The notes below the pieces were generated by a model. The model did not search any database, had not been told where the DNA came from, and saw nothing but the letters and a program-made list of their open reading frames with translations. From Lachnospiraceae bacterium (GTDB lineage Bacteria; Bacillota; Clostridia; Lachnospirales; Lachnospiraceae), in NCBI GenBank assembly GCA_017620155.1, contig JAFZQY010000083.1, forward strand, positions 1 to 34,950: DNA of 34,950 bases, read 5' to 3'. Positions 27,468-34,296 of this stretch are shown here, one piece after another. Numbering within the stretch: the first letter of the stretch is position 1; every line of letters starts with the position of its first letter. The translations under genes and the position numbers were made by a program.

Positions 27468-28226
27468 CTATACGAAATTTCCTATGAAACTGCGTCTGTG
27501 TATCGGAGTCGGTCCAAGTTTTTTCAGTGCCTCGATATGTGCCGCCGCACCGTATCCTTTGTTGCTTGCAAATCCGTAGCCGGGATAAACCTCATCATAT
27601 TTAACCATCATGCGGTCTCTCGTAACCTTGGCGATGATGCTGGCTGCCGCTATGCTCATGGATTTGGCATCGCCTTTGATGATGGGAACCTGCCTTATGT
27701 CCACGCCGGGAATAGTCACCGCGTCGTTGAGTAAAAGATCGGGCTTGGGATCCAGTTTGGATATGGCCTGTCTCATGGCTTCATAAGTGGCGTTTAAGAT
27801 ATTGATCTCATCTATCCGCTCGCAGGATGCTTCTCCGATCCCCACGCTCACGGCTTCTTCCATGATGCGCACGTAGAGTTCTTCTCTTTTGGCTTCGCTG
27901 AGCTGCTTGGAATCGTTGATATAGAGTATCCTGGATCCCTTGGGCAGTATCACCGCGCCGGCTACCACAGGCCCCGCCAGAGGGCCTCGTCCGACTTCGT
28001 CTATCCCGCATATGAACTCGAATTCGCCGTACTTTTCTTCATACAGAGCCATATGCTCGACGCGCTCGACCTCTTTGATATATTTATCGTATCTTTTACG
28101 TGCCGATTGAAGTTCTTTCTGAACGGATGCTCTCTCATCTTCCTCAAAACGCTTTATTGCTTCGGGAAGATCCGGCAGTTTGCATTCCTTTAATTCTTTT
28201 TTTATGTCTGCCAGGGATAAACTCAT
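27468..28226 (-). CDS. rnhB: Ribonuclease HII
   Basis: RNase HII removes ribonucleotides misincorporated in DNA and cuts RNA-DNA hybrids. The 252-residue protein has an N-terminal extension of about 70 charged residues typical of Firmicute RnhB, then CGIDEVGRGPLAGPVVAGAVI with D76 and E77, LLLNDAV with D168, and IIKGDAKSMSIAAASIIAKVTRD with D186, forming the D-E-D-D metal site. The C-terminus YPGYGFASNKGYGAAAHIEALKKLGPTPIHRRSF is standard. Its ATG overlaps the lepB stop as ATGA, so it is coupled to lepB. Confidence 0.97.
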   Translation of the reverse strand: MSLSLADIKKELKECKLPDLPEAIKRFEEDERASVQKELQSARKRYDKYIKEVERVEHMALYEEKYGEFEFICGIDEVGRGPLAGPVVAGAVILPKGSRILYINDSKQLSEAKREELYVRIMEEAVSVGIGEASCERIDEINILNATYEAMRQAISKLDPKPDLLLNDAVTIPGVDIRQVPIIKGDAKSMSIAAASIIAKVTRDRMMVKYDEVYPGYGFASNKGYGAAAHIEALKKLGPTPIHRRSFIGNFV

Positions 28227-28765
28227 TTGATGTCCTCAACCTTGCCGGCGTTATGAAGCGGCCATATGCGCACCCAGGCCCTTCCTACGATTATCTTCTT
28301 GTTGATGTTTCCGACAGCCTCCATTCGAGAATCCGCTGAGTTGTTCCGGTTATCTCCCAGAACGAAATACTCATCTTCGCCCAGAGTTATCGGATTGACG
28401 GCTATGCCAGGATCGTGGATCGTTTCGAATCCGTAATGCTCCTCTATCTCCTTGCCGTTGATGTAGATATTGCCGGCGTTGTCTATCTGGACAGTTTCCC
28501 CGGGAAGGCCGATTATGCGCTTAACATAGTAGGTATTGTCTTTATGGGTGTATTTGAACACTATTACATCGAAACGCTCGGGTTCATGGAATCTGTATGA
28601 GATCTTATCCACCAGAAGATTATCTCCGTCCTGCAGCGTATCTTCCATGGAAACTCCGTTTACGAGCGTTCTCTGTCCGACATAATGGACGAAAAGATAC
28701 GAAACGAGCAACACTATCAGAAGATAGAGGGATGTGGATAATACTTCTTTCATTTTTTCGTTCAC
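28223..28765 (-). CDS. lepB: Signal peptidase I (downstream copy)
   Basis: Signal peptidase I removes signal peptides from secreted proteins at the outer face of the membrane. The 180-residue protein has one N-terminal membrane helix (about 11-28), the serine nucleophile S39 in NGVSMEDTL, the lysine base K82 in YVKRIIGLPGE, and the GDNRNNSADSR box near 137-147. The start is a GTG with a strong GGAGG seven bases upstream, overlapping the rbgA stop as GTGA. A second signal peptidase I gene lies 0.8 kb upstream, beyond rbgA; the two differ in sequence, which suggests different substrate preferences or dosage. Confidence 0.95.
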   Translation of the reverse strand: MNEKMKEVLSTSLYLLIVLLVSYLFVHYVGQRTLVNGVSMEDTLQDGDNLLVDKISYRFHEPERFDVIVFKYTHKDNTYYVKRIIGLPGETVQIDNAGNIYINGKEIEEHYGFETIHDPGIAVNPITLGEDEYFVLGDNRNNSADSRMEAVGNINKKIIVGRAWVRIWPLHNAGKVEDIK

Positions 28766-29583
28766 GGTGCTACCTCCAAACTGATCCTGCCCAATCTGCC
28801 GGATCTGTAATCATCCAAAAAGCCTTTTTCGGCTCTGCTTAAATCATATTCTCCGCCCTTGCCTATGCAGCCTAAGCGTTTGGCCACGGCCTCAAGATCG
28901 CGGCCTTCATATCTGTCATCCAAAACCTGCGGATAATTCTTAGCCATGTACTCCATCAGAAATTCGCAGAGTTCGCCTATGCTGACCACTTCATCGTTAA
29001 TCGAACCGATGAGAGCCAGATTCCGGCCTACCGTCATATCCTCGAACTTGGGCCAGAGTATTCCGGGCGTATCGAGGAGTTCAAGCTGCTTATCTATGCG
29101 GATCCATTGTGCGCCTCTTGTGACGCCGGGCTTATTGCCTGTTTTAGTGCTCGCCCGTCCCGCAAAGGAATTGATGAACGTCGACTTGCCTACATTCGGG
29201 ATGCCGGCGACCATCGCCCTGACCGGTCTGTTCTTGATTCCGCGCTTTAAGTCTCTCTCTATCTTCTCCGCACATGCTTCCCTGCACTGAGTGCGGATCT
29301 TATCCATTCCGTTCCTGCTTCGTGAATCGAGCGGTATGCAGATGAATCCTTTTGTCTTAAAATGCTCGCACCATCCGTTTACAGCTTCGGGATCTGCGAG
29401 ATCGGATTTATTTAAGATAACCATCCGGGACTTACCCGAAGCAAGCTCATCAATATCGGGATTGCGTGAACTCATCGGAACTCTCGCATCAAGGATCTCG
29501 ATGACCAGGTCGATCAGCTTCATGTCATCCTTCATCTGACGGAGCGCTTTGGTCATATGACCGGGGTACCATTGAATATTCAT
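28762..29583 (-). CDS. rbgA: Ribosome biogenesis GTPase RbgA (YlqF)
   Basis: RbgA is a circularly permuted GTPase needed for late 50S assembly. The 273-residue protein begins MNIQWYPGHMTKALRQM and shows the permuted motif order: G4 NKSD at 58-61, G1 GIPNVGKS at 127-134, G2 around T155, and G3 DTPG at 171-174. A C-terminal helical domain binds rRNA (family knowledge). The start has GGAG seven bases upstream and lies 4 bases after the second lepB gene. Its stop overlaps the other lepB gene. The flanking of rbgA by two lepB genes is noted as a finding. Confidence 0.96.
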   Translation of the reverse strand: MNIQWYPGHMTKALRQMKDDMKLIDLVIEILDARVPMSSRNPDIDELASGKSRMVILNKSDLADPEAVNGWCEHFKTKGFICIPLDSRSRNGMDKIRTQCREACAEKIERDLKRGIKNRPVRAMVAGIPNVGKSTFINSFAGRASTKTGNKPGVTRGAQWIRIDKQLELLDTPGILWPKFEDMTVGRNLALIGSINDEVVSIGELCEFLMEYMAKNYPQVLDDRYEGRDLEAVAKRLGCIGKGGEYDLSRAEKGFLDDYRSGRLGRISLEVAP

Positions 29584-29587
29584 ATAT

Positions 29588-30172
29588 CTACTCCACCAGA
29601 CTGATGCGTCCGTCCTTGCCCGGAATGACCATCCATGCTTTGCCTATGATATTGGCCCTGTTTACGGGGCCAATATTACCCGACCGTGAATCCTCGGAAC
29701 TGTTACGGTTGTCGCCTAAGACGAAATACTCTTTTTCACCCAGCAGAATAGGCGAGTCGGCCATCCCGGCATCCTCAATGTAGTCATATTTATCCTGCGC
29801 TTCGATAGCGTATCCGTCGACATAGAGTCTGCCCTCTATGATCTGGACCGTCTCGCCGGGAAGTCCTACCACACGCTTGGTATAGTAATGCGTATTGGTA
29901 TTTCCGTATGGCAAAAAGACGATCACATCGCCCCTTTTGGGTGCGGAGACCATATATACGAACCTGTTGATCAATACCTGGCTGGAAGCAGGCAGCGCCT
30001 CCTCCATCGAATCGCCGATTATGCCTGTCCTGCTCCCGAATACATAAGTGATTCCGAAAGCCAGGAACACTACTATCAGAGTGGCCACGACAAGTTCGAG
30101 AATACCCTTGAAAAACTCTTTATTCAGTTTGCTTTCTTTTTGGTAAAAAGTGAGCCCTTTTGCTTTTGCCAT
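29588..30172 (-). CDS. lepB: Signal peptidase I (upstream copy, near-leaderless)
   Basis: This 194-residue type I signal peptidase has an N-terminal basic cytoplasmic stretch of about 25 residues, a membrane helix (about 26-46), the nucleophile S55 in IIGDSMEEAL, the base K99 in YTKRVVGLPGETVQ and the GDNRNSSEDSR box. It differs from the downstream copy by a longer basic N-terminus. The start is firm because a TAA stop lies three codons upstream in frame and the next methionine is the catalytic-site M56. There is no ribosome binding site, and the -10 box TATAAT ends 9 bases before the ATG, so the mRNA should begin 1-3 bases before the start codon. Confidence 0.95.
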   Translation of the reverse strand: MAKAKGLTFYQKESKLNKEFFKGILELVVATLIVVFLAFGITYVFGSRTGIIGDSMEEALPASSQVLINRFVYMVSAPKRGDVIVFLPYGNTNTHYYTKRVVGLPGETVQIIEGRLYVDGYAIEAQDKYDYIEDAGMADSPILLGEKEYFVLGDNRNSSEDSRSGNIGPVNRANIIGKAWMVIPGKDGRISLVE

Positions 30173-30181
30173 AACTAATTA

Positions 30182-30192
30182 ATTATACCATA
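30182..30192 (-). promoter_or_regulatory. Extended -10 promoter directly in front of lepB
   Basis: The minus strand reads TATGGTATAAT, a perfect extended -10 element (TRTG-n-TATAAT). No -35 hexamer is recognisable at the usual distance, where the rplS terminator stem lies. The predicted start is at about 30174-30176, almost on the lepB ATG. This promoter probably drives the series lepB-rbgA-lepB-rnhB and, in the absence of internal terminators, the genes down to 16247. Confidence 0.75.
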
Positions 30193-30195
30193 AAT

Positions 30196-30229
30196 CAAAA
30201 AAAGAGGCATCCCGTTAAGGACGCCTCTT
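30196..30229 (-). terminator. Rho-independent terminator after rplS
   Basis: On the minus strand an 11-bp stem (arms 30219-30229 and 30202-30212, with one G-U pair) encloses a 6-base loop and is followed by about seven U residues. It lies 25 bases after the rplS stop and ends the ylxM-ffh-rpsP-khpA-rimM-trmD-rplS transcript. Confidence 0.9.
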
Positions 30230-30254
30230 AAGCGTAAAATACATACTTTTCGGA

Positions 30255-30602
30255 TTATTTTACTTTCTCTTTAACCTTAGCGGCCTTACCTACTCTGCCA
30301 CGCAGATAAGTAAGTTTTGCACGGCGGACTTTACCCTTACGCACGATCTCAACCTTCTCTACGAGGGGTGAGTGTACGGGCCAGGTCTTCTCTACGCCTA
30401 CGCCGTTGGAGTTCTTACGTACGGTGAATGTTGCTCTTGCACCTGTACCCTGAACCTTGATGATGGTACCTTCGAAGATCTGAATTCTCTCGCGGTTACC
30501 CTCTTTGATCTTACCGTGTACCTTTACGGTATCGCCTACATTGAGCTCGGGCGCATTCTCTTTAAGCTGCTCGTTCTCAATTTCTCTTATAATCTCGCTC
30601 AT
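30255..30602 (-). CDS. rplS: 50S ribosomal protein L19
   Basis: L19 lies at the 30S-50S interface. The 115-residue length and sequence are standard: [86 protein letters not shown] precedes the ATG. It follows trmD by 11 bases, the usual order, and is the last gene before a strong terminator. Confidence 0.98.
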   Translation of the reverse strand: MSEIIREIENEQLKENAPELNVGDTVKVHGKIKEGNRERIQIFEGTIIKVQGTGARATFTVRKNSNGVGVEKTWPVHSPLVEKVEIVRKGKVRRAKLTYLRGRVGKAAKVKEKVK

Positions 30603-30613
30603 AATGCTCCTCC

Positions 30614-31330
30614 TTAATTATTTTTCGCTTCTTCCGGATGTAATGCCATATAAGCATCATACAGATCCGGTCGTCTAGTTTTTGTTCTGATAAGTGACTC
30701 CTTATGCCGCCATGCTTCTACTTTGGCATGATCGCCGCTAAGAAGTATCTCCGGGACTTTCTGTCCCATCCACTCTTCCGGCCTGGTGTACTGCGGGTAT
30801 TCCAGCAAGCCTTCCGAGAAGCTCTCCGCCTCGGTACTGTCCTCATTGTGCAGCACCCCGGTGATATGTCTGGATATTGCATCTATCATGACCATCGCAG
30901 GCAGCTCGCCGCCTGTCAGTACATAATCTCCGATGGAAACATGATCGGTTACTATAGTCTCCAGGACCCTCTCGTCTACGCCTTCATAATGTCCGCACAG
31001 AAAAACCAGATGGTCTGCTTTAGCAAGTTCGGTTGCCATCGACTGGTCGAAACGCTTACCCTGTGGCGTCACATATATGACTCTGTCTGCAGCACGCTGT
31101 TCGGTGACCTTCTTAAAGCAGTCATATATGGGCTGAGCCTGCATCAGCATGCCCGCACCGCCGCCATATGTGTAATCGTCCACTCTGCCATGCTTATTAT
31201 CCGTGTAATCCCGGATATTGACGGCCCGGATATCAATGAGTCCGCTCTGCTTAGCTCTGGCAAGTATCGACACGTTCAGTCCTGCTTCTATCATCTCCGG
31301 GAAAAGGGTCATGACCGTAAATCTCGTCAT
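30614..31330 (-). CDS. trmD: tRNA (guanine-N1-)-methyltransferase TrmD
   Basis: TrmD methylates G37 of tRNAs that read CNN codons, preventing frameshifts, using S-adenosylmethionine. The 238-residue protein has [15 protein letters not shown] at the N-terminus, the central [11 protein letters not shown] block and the trefoil-knot SAM site [13 protein letters not shown] and [21 protein letters not shown], and the YTRPEEWMG and RTKTRRPDL segments. The start overlaps the rimM stop as ATGA and has GGAGGG upstream. This is the normal partner order with rimM and rplS. Confidence 0.98.
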   Translation of the reverse strand: MTRFTVMTLFPEMIEAGLNVSILARAKQSGLIDIRAVNIRDYTDNKHGRVDDYTYGGGAGMLMQAQPIYDCFKKVTEQRAADRVIYVTPQGKRFDQSMATELAKADHLVFLCGHYEGVDERVLETIVTDHVSIGDYVLTGGELPAMVMIDAISRHITGVLHNEDSTEAESFSEGLLEYPQYTRPEEWMGQKVPEILLSGDHAKVEAWRHKESLIRTKTRRPDLYDAYMALHPEEAKNN

Positions 31331-31830
31331 ATAAGTCCCTCCATAAGATGAATCTTCATCACGCCGGATTCGATATCGACTCCGAGTATGCAGTCCTTAA
31401 TGGCCGGTATCAGGACCTGAGATCCGCCACGGTCCACAACATACACATCATTTGCCCCGGTAACAAGCACGTCCCGGATCACACCGATCTCTTCGCCGGT
31501 ATCCGTGATGCACTTAAGTCCCATAAGGTCAGCCACATAGTACTCATCACTGCCTAAAGGCAGTGCGTCGTCACGGCTTACGGTAAGTTCGGCATTCCTG
31601 AGGAATTCAACATCATTCAGGTTGTCATACTCTTCAAACCCCAGTATAACGAACTGTTTGAAAAACTTAACGCTCCTGATATGAAGCGAAAGCTGCTGCT
31701 TTCCGGCAAGCGCGGTCACTTCCTTAAGTTTCTTAAATCTGTGAACATCATCCGTTTTGGGAAAGACCTTTACTTCGCCGTGGACTCCGTGTGTTGTTGT
31801 TATGACACCAATGGTAAATCTGTCAGTCAT
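31327..31830 (-). CDS. rimM: 16S rRNA processing protein RimM
   Basis: RimM binds S19 and aids maturation of the 30S head. The 167-residue protein has the N-terminal beta-barrel with TIGVITTTHGVHGEVKVFPKTDD and the C-terminal PRC barrel with YYVADLMGLKCITDTGEEIGVIRDVLVTGANDVYVV and LIPAIKDCILGVDIE. Its ATG overlaps the khpA stop as ATGA and its own stop overlaps trmD, so the three genes are tightly coupled. Confidence 0.97.
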   Translation of the reverse strand: MTDRFTIGVITTTHGVHGEVKVFPKTDDVHRFKKLKEVTALAGKQQLSLHIRSVKFFKQFVILGFEEYDNLNDVEFLRNAELTVSRDDALPLGSDEYYVADLMGLKCITDTGEEIGVIRDVLVTGANDVYVVDRGGSQVLIPAIKDCILGVDIESGVMKIHLMEGLI

Positions 31831-32057
31831 TCAATAATTTCCACATCAACCCGTCTGTTATCAGAGGTTGAAGCAGCTTTGACAACAGAACGTATTGCCT
31901 TAGCTATCCTACCCTGCTTGCCAATAACCTTGCCCATATCAGATTCAGCCACATGAAGTTTGACAGTCAGGTTTCTGCCGGATTCCTCTTCGGTCACAAC
32001 AACCTCATCCGGATTGTCTACCAAAGCCTTGGCAATAACCTCTACTAATTCCTTCAT
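31827..32057 (-). CDS. khpA: KH-domain RNA-binding protein KhpA (YlqC)
   Basis: KhpA is a small KH RNA-binding protein that in streptococci works with KhpB (EloR/Jag) to control cell elongation. The 76-residue protein is a single KH domain with GXXG loop GKQG at 46-49 within MGKVIGKQGRIAKAIRSVVKA. I start it at the ATG at 32057 because AGGTGA lies 5 bases upstream; a GTG three codons earlier overlaps the rpsP stop but lacks spacing for a ribosome binding site. Position between rpsP and rimM is standard in Firmicutes. Confidence 0.94.
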   Translation of the reverse strand: MKELVEVIAKALVDNPDEVVVTEEESGRNLTVKLHVAESDMGKVIGKQGRIAKAIRSVVKAASTSDNRRVDVEIIE

Positions 32058-32062
32058 ATGCG

Positions 32063-32308
32063 TCACCTGCTTATTCCGGCAACTTTGAAGAGCTTGGCTA
32101 CAACTTCTGTGGGCTGAGCACCATTAGCGAGCCATTTCTTTGCTTCTTCTTCATCAACCTTGAAAGTGGAAGGATCCGTGTTGGGATCGTAGGTACCGAG
32201 CTCAGCAATGAATCTTCCGTCACGGGGTGATCTTGAATCGGCTACAACTACTCTGTAGTAAGGCTCTTTCTTCTTACCCATTCTTCTTAATCTGATCTTT
32301 ACTGCCAT
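32063..32308 (-). CDS. rpsP: 30S ribosomal protein S16
   Basis: S16 is a small 30S assembly protein. The 81-residue sequence is typical: [41 protein letters not shown] and a C-terminal [16 protein letters not shown]. The start is the ATG at 32308, with GGAGG 5 bases upstream; a codon 12 bases earlier in frame would lie on the ribosome binding site. It follows ffh by 21 bases. Confidence 0.98.
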   Translation of the reverse strand: MAVKIRLRRMGKKKEPYYRVVVADSRSPRDGRFIAELGTYDPNTDPSTFKVDEEEAKKWLANGAQPTEVVAKLFKVAGISR

Positions 32309-32329
32309 ATTTACCTCCAAATTAATTTA

Positions 32330-33694
32330 TTAAAATAAACCGCCGAGACCACCAAATGAACCCGGTAGCTTAAATCCTCTTTTGCCCGCTCCGCCCATCT
32401 GCTTCATGAGTTTCTGCGACTGTTCGAACTGTTTGATGAATCTGTTTACCTCGCTTATATCAACGCCCGCGCCTCTGGCTATGCGGTGCTTGCGTGAGGG
32501 ATTAAGGAGTTTCGGATCCGATCTTTCTGCAGGTGTCATGGAAAGAACTATCGCTTCCATACGTCCCATCTGCTTCTCATTGGCCATCGAATCCAAGTCA
32601 ACGCCCTTCATCTGAGGTCCCATGCCGAGCATTCCCAGTATGGAGGAAAGCCCGCCCATGTTGCGCATCTGCTTCATGCTCTCTAAGTAATCGTTGAAGT
32701 CGAACTTGCCCTTCTTCATACGATCCGCCATATCGCGTGATGCATCTTCATCTATGTCAAGGTTCTCCTGAGCCTTATCGATCAGGGTGAGCACATCACC
32801 CATGCCCAGGATCCGGCTTGTCATTCTGTCGGGATAGAAAGGTTCAAGGTCCGATAGTTTCTCTCCCATGCCGACATACAGTATCGGCTTGCCTGTAACG
32901 GCCTTAACGGAAAGTGCGGCACCGCCCCTCGTATCCGAATCGCTCTTGGAGAGGATCACGCCGTCTATTCCGATCTGCGAGTCAAAATCGGATGCAACGT
33001 TTACTGCTTCCTGACCTGTCATCGCATCGACCACGAGGAGTGTCTGGTGAACAGTGACTTCTTCCTTGATGGCCTTAAGCTCATTCATCATCTCCTCATC
33101 TATCTGGAGACGGCCTGCTGTATCTATGATGAGAACATTGTAGTTCTCGGAAGTGGCTTTTGTATGAGCGGCCTTTGCTATCTCTACAGGAGATACCTTA
33201 TCGCCCATCGAGAAACAGTCAACTTCCTGTTTTTTAGCATTAACTTCCAGCTGGGTGATGGCCGCAGGTCTGTAGGTATCACAGGCTGCGAGCAGAACTT
33301 TTTTGCCCTTGAGCTTCATCTTGCCCGCAAGCTTGGCAGCCGTGGTTGTCTTACCTGCACCCTGAAGTCCGCACATCATGACTACCGTAAGGCTCTTGCC
33401 GGGTTCGTACTTGATCTCGGTGACTTCGGATCCCATGAGGTCGGTCATCTCATCTCGAACTATCTTGATGACCATCTGCGCAGGATTCAGTCCGTTTAAA
33501 ACATCCTCGCCGACCGCTTTTTCCTCAACGGATTTCGTAAACTGCTTAACGACCTTGAAGTTTACGTCTGCCTCCAGAAGAGCCATGCGCACTTCCTTGA
33601 GAGCAAGCTTAACGTCCTCTTCGGACAGGCGGCCCTTGCCCCTCAGGTTCTTAAATATATTCTGCAGCTTATCGGTAAGTCCCTCAAATGCCAT
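32330..33694 (-). CDS. ffh: Signal recognition particle protein Ffh
   Basis: Ffh is the SRP54 GTPase that binds signal sequences and 4.5S/6S RNA and delivers ribosomes to FtsY at the membrane. The 454-residue protein has an N domain (1-90), a G domain with GLQGAGKTT at 109-117, DTYRPAA, DTAGRLQIDEE and SKSDSDTRGGAALS, and a methionine-rich M domain (about 300-454) with LLNPSRKHRIARGAGVDISEVNRFIKQF. The C-terminus ends in a glycine/phenylalanine-rich tail. AGGA lies upstream of the ATG. ylxM lies 12 bases upstream, the conserved partner arrangement. Confidence 0.98.
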   Translation of the reverse strand: MAFEGLTDKLQNIFKNLRGKGRLSEEDVKLALKEVRMALLEADVNFKVVKQFTKSVEEKAVGEDVLNGLNPAQMVIKIVRDEMTDLMGSEVTEIKYEPGKSLTVVMMCGLQGAGKTTTAAKLAGKMKLKGKKVLLAACDTYRPAAITQLEVNAKKQEVDCFSMGDKVSPVEIAKAAHTKATSENYNVLIIDTAGRLQIDEEMMNELKAIKEEVTVHQTLLVVDAMTGQEAVNVASDFDSQIGIDGVILSKSDSDTRGGAALSVKAVTGKPILYVGMGEKLSDLEPFYPDRMTSRILGMGDVLTLIDKAQENLDIDEDASRDMADRMKKGKFDFNDYLESMKQMRNMGGLSSILGMLGMGPQMKGVDLDSMANEKQMGRMEAIVLSMTPAERSDPKLLNPSRKHRIARGAGVDISEVNRFIKQFEQSQKLMKQMGGAGKRGFKLPGSFGGLGGLF

Positions 33695-33706
33695 TTATCA
33701 TTCCTG

Positions 33707-34042
33707 TCAGAGTAGTTCTCTTATCTCGCCTGTGAGTGTCAGAAGTTTCTGCCTGTCTTCCTCTTTGACCGGGCTGTTCAGGATCTCTTCCATCGACTCG
33801 ATGCGGGTCCTGACTTCGCCGAATCTCTTTATCAATCCAAGCTTGGCCTCATATCCTTCAAGGATCTTGTCGCATCTCTTAATGAGATCATGTACGGCCT
33901 GTCTGCTGACTCCCAGGTCATCGGCTATCTCTCCAAGCGAGAGATTCTCATATACCACGGATTCGTAGACCTGCTTCTGGTGCTCCGTTAAGAGTTCACC
34001 GTAGAAGTCATATAAAATACCCTGTTGTACTATTTTTTCCAT
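33707..34042 (-). CDS. ylxM: YlxM-family helix-turn-helix protein
   Basis: This 111-residue protein belongs to the YlxM/p13 family: YDFYGELLTEHQKQVYESVVYENLSLGEIADDLGVSRQAVHDLIKRCDKILEGYEAKLGL, a sigma-70 region 4-like helix-turn-helix. In streptococci YlxM has been reported to modulate SRP function with Ffh; its sequence resembles a DNA-binding protein. It is the first gene of the ylxM-ffh-rplS operon. The ATG has only a weak AAAGG upstream. Codons 4-8 contain one arm of a 13-bp inverted repeat whose other arm covers the promoter -10, so self-regulation is possible. Confidence 0.93.
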   Translation of the reverse strand: MEKIVQQGILYDFYGELLTEHQKQVYESVVYENLSLGEIADDLGVSRQAVHDLIKRCDKILEGYEAKLGLIKRFGEVRTRIESMEEILNSPVKEEDRQKLLTLTGEIRELL

Positions 34043-34118
34043 ATAATGTACGGCCTTTATGTGTAAAGTAAAATTACTTTACGCCTATATTTACGCACAT
34101 TGGATATAGTACAACAGG
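34021..34118. repeat. Perfect 13-bp inverted repeat bracketing the ylxM start
   Basis: CCTGTTGTACTAT at 34021-34033 (inside ylxM codons) is exactly complementary to ATAGTACAACAGG at 34106-34118 (covering the promoter -10 and spacer). The arms are 72 bases apart and about 85 bp centre to centre. One arm is upstream of the predicted transcription start, so it cannot act as an RNA hairpin from that promoter; a DNA-level operator pair is more likely. Confidence 0.85.
34063..34082. promoter_or_regulatory. 20-bp palindrome in the ylxM leader, operator-like
   Basis: GTAAAGTAA-AA-TTACTTTAC is a perfect 9+2+9 palindrome, located about +17 to +36 from the predicted ylxM transcription start. It may be a repressor operator or, as RNA, an A/U-rich hairpin upstream of the ribosome binding region. 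No matching known operator was recognised. Confidence 0.65.
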
Positions 34119-34134
34119 TGCAAACCCCTGTCAA
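34106..34134 (-). promoter_or_regulatory. Sigma-A promoter of the ylxM-ffh-rplS operon
   Basis: On the minus strand a perfect TTGACA (34129-34134) is followed by 17 bases and TACTAT (34106-34111), close to consensus. Transcription should start near 34099, giving a leader of about 57 bases. Confidence 0.85.
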
Positions 34135-34199
34135 GTATTTTTTCTTTATACCCGTTCAAGAAGACATTTTTATGATATATTAATCACATGAGCCGTGAA

Positions 34200-34262
34200 A
34201 ATCTGCAGTATTACATGTAGAATCTGCAGTTCGTCATGCAGGATCGGTAGATTAACATGCAG
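34200..34262 (+). repeat. Three degenerate 21-bp tandem repeats with TGCAG half-sites
   Basis: Units 34200-34220, 34221-34241 and 34242-34262 share the pattern (A/G)ATCTGCAG-n7-CATGCAG; a fourth, decayed unit may start at 34263. Pentamers resembling TGCAG begin at 34204, 34216, 34225, 34237, 34246 and 34258, alternating 12 and 9 bases apart. The middle unit holds a perfect CTGCA-N8-TGCAG dyad. The array lies just upstream of the hydrolase gene. Confidence 0.75.
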
Positions 34263-34296
34263 GATCAGTATTCATAGATATAAGAGGGATAGGAAA

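Noticed and set aside
34141-34199. Promoter for the alpha/beta hydrolase (TATGAT or TATATT near 34171-34181)
   Set aside because: No -35 hexamer at a suitable distance; too weak to list as a feature.
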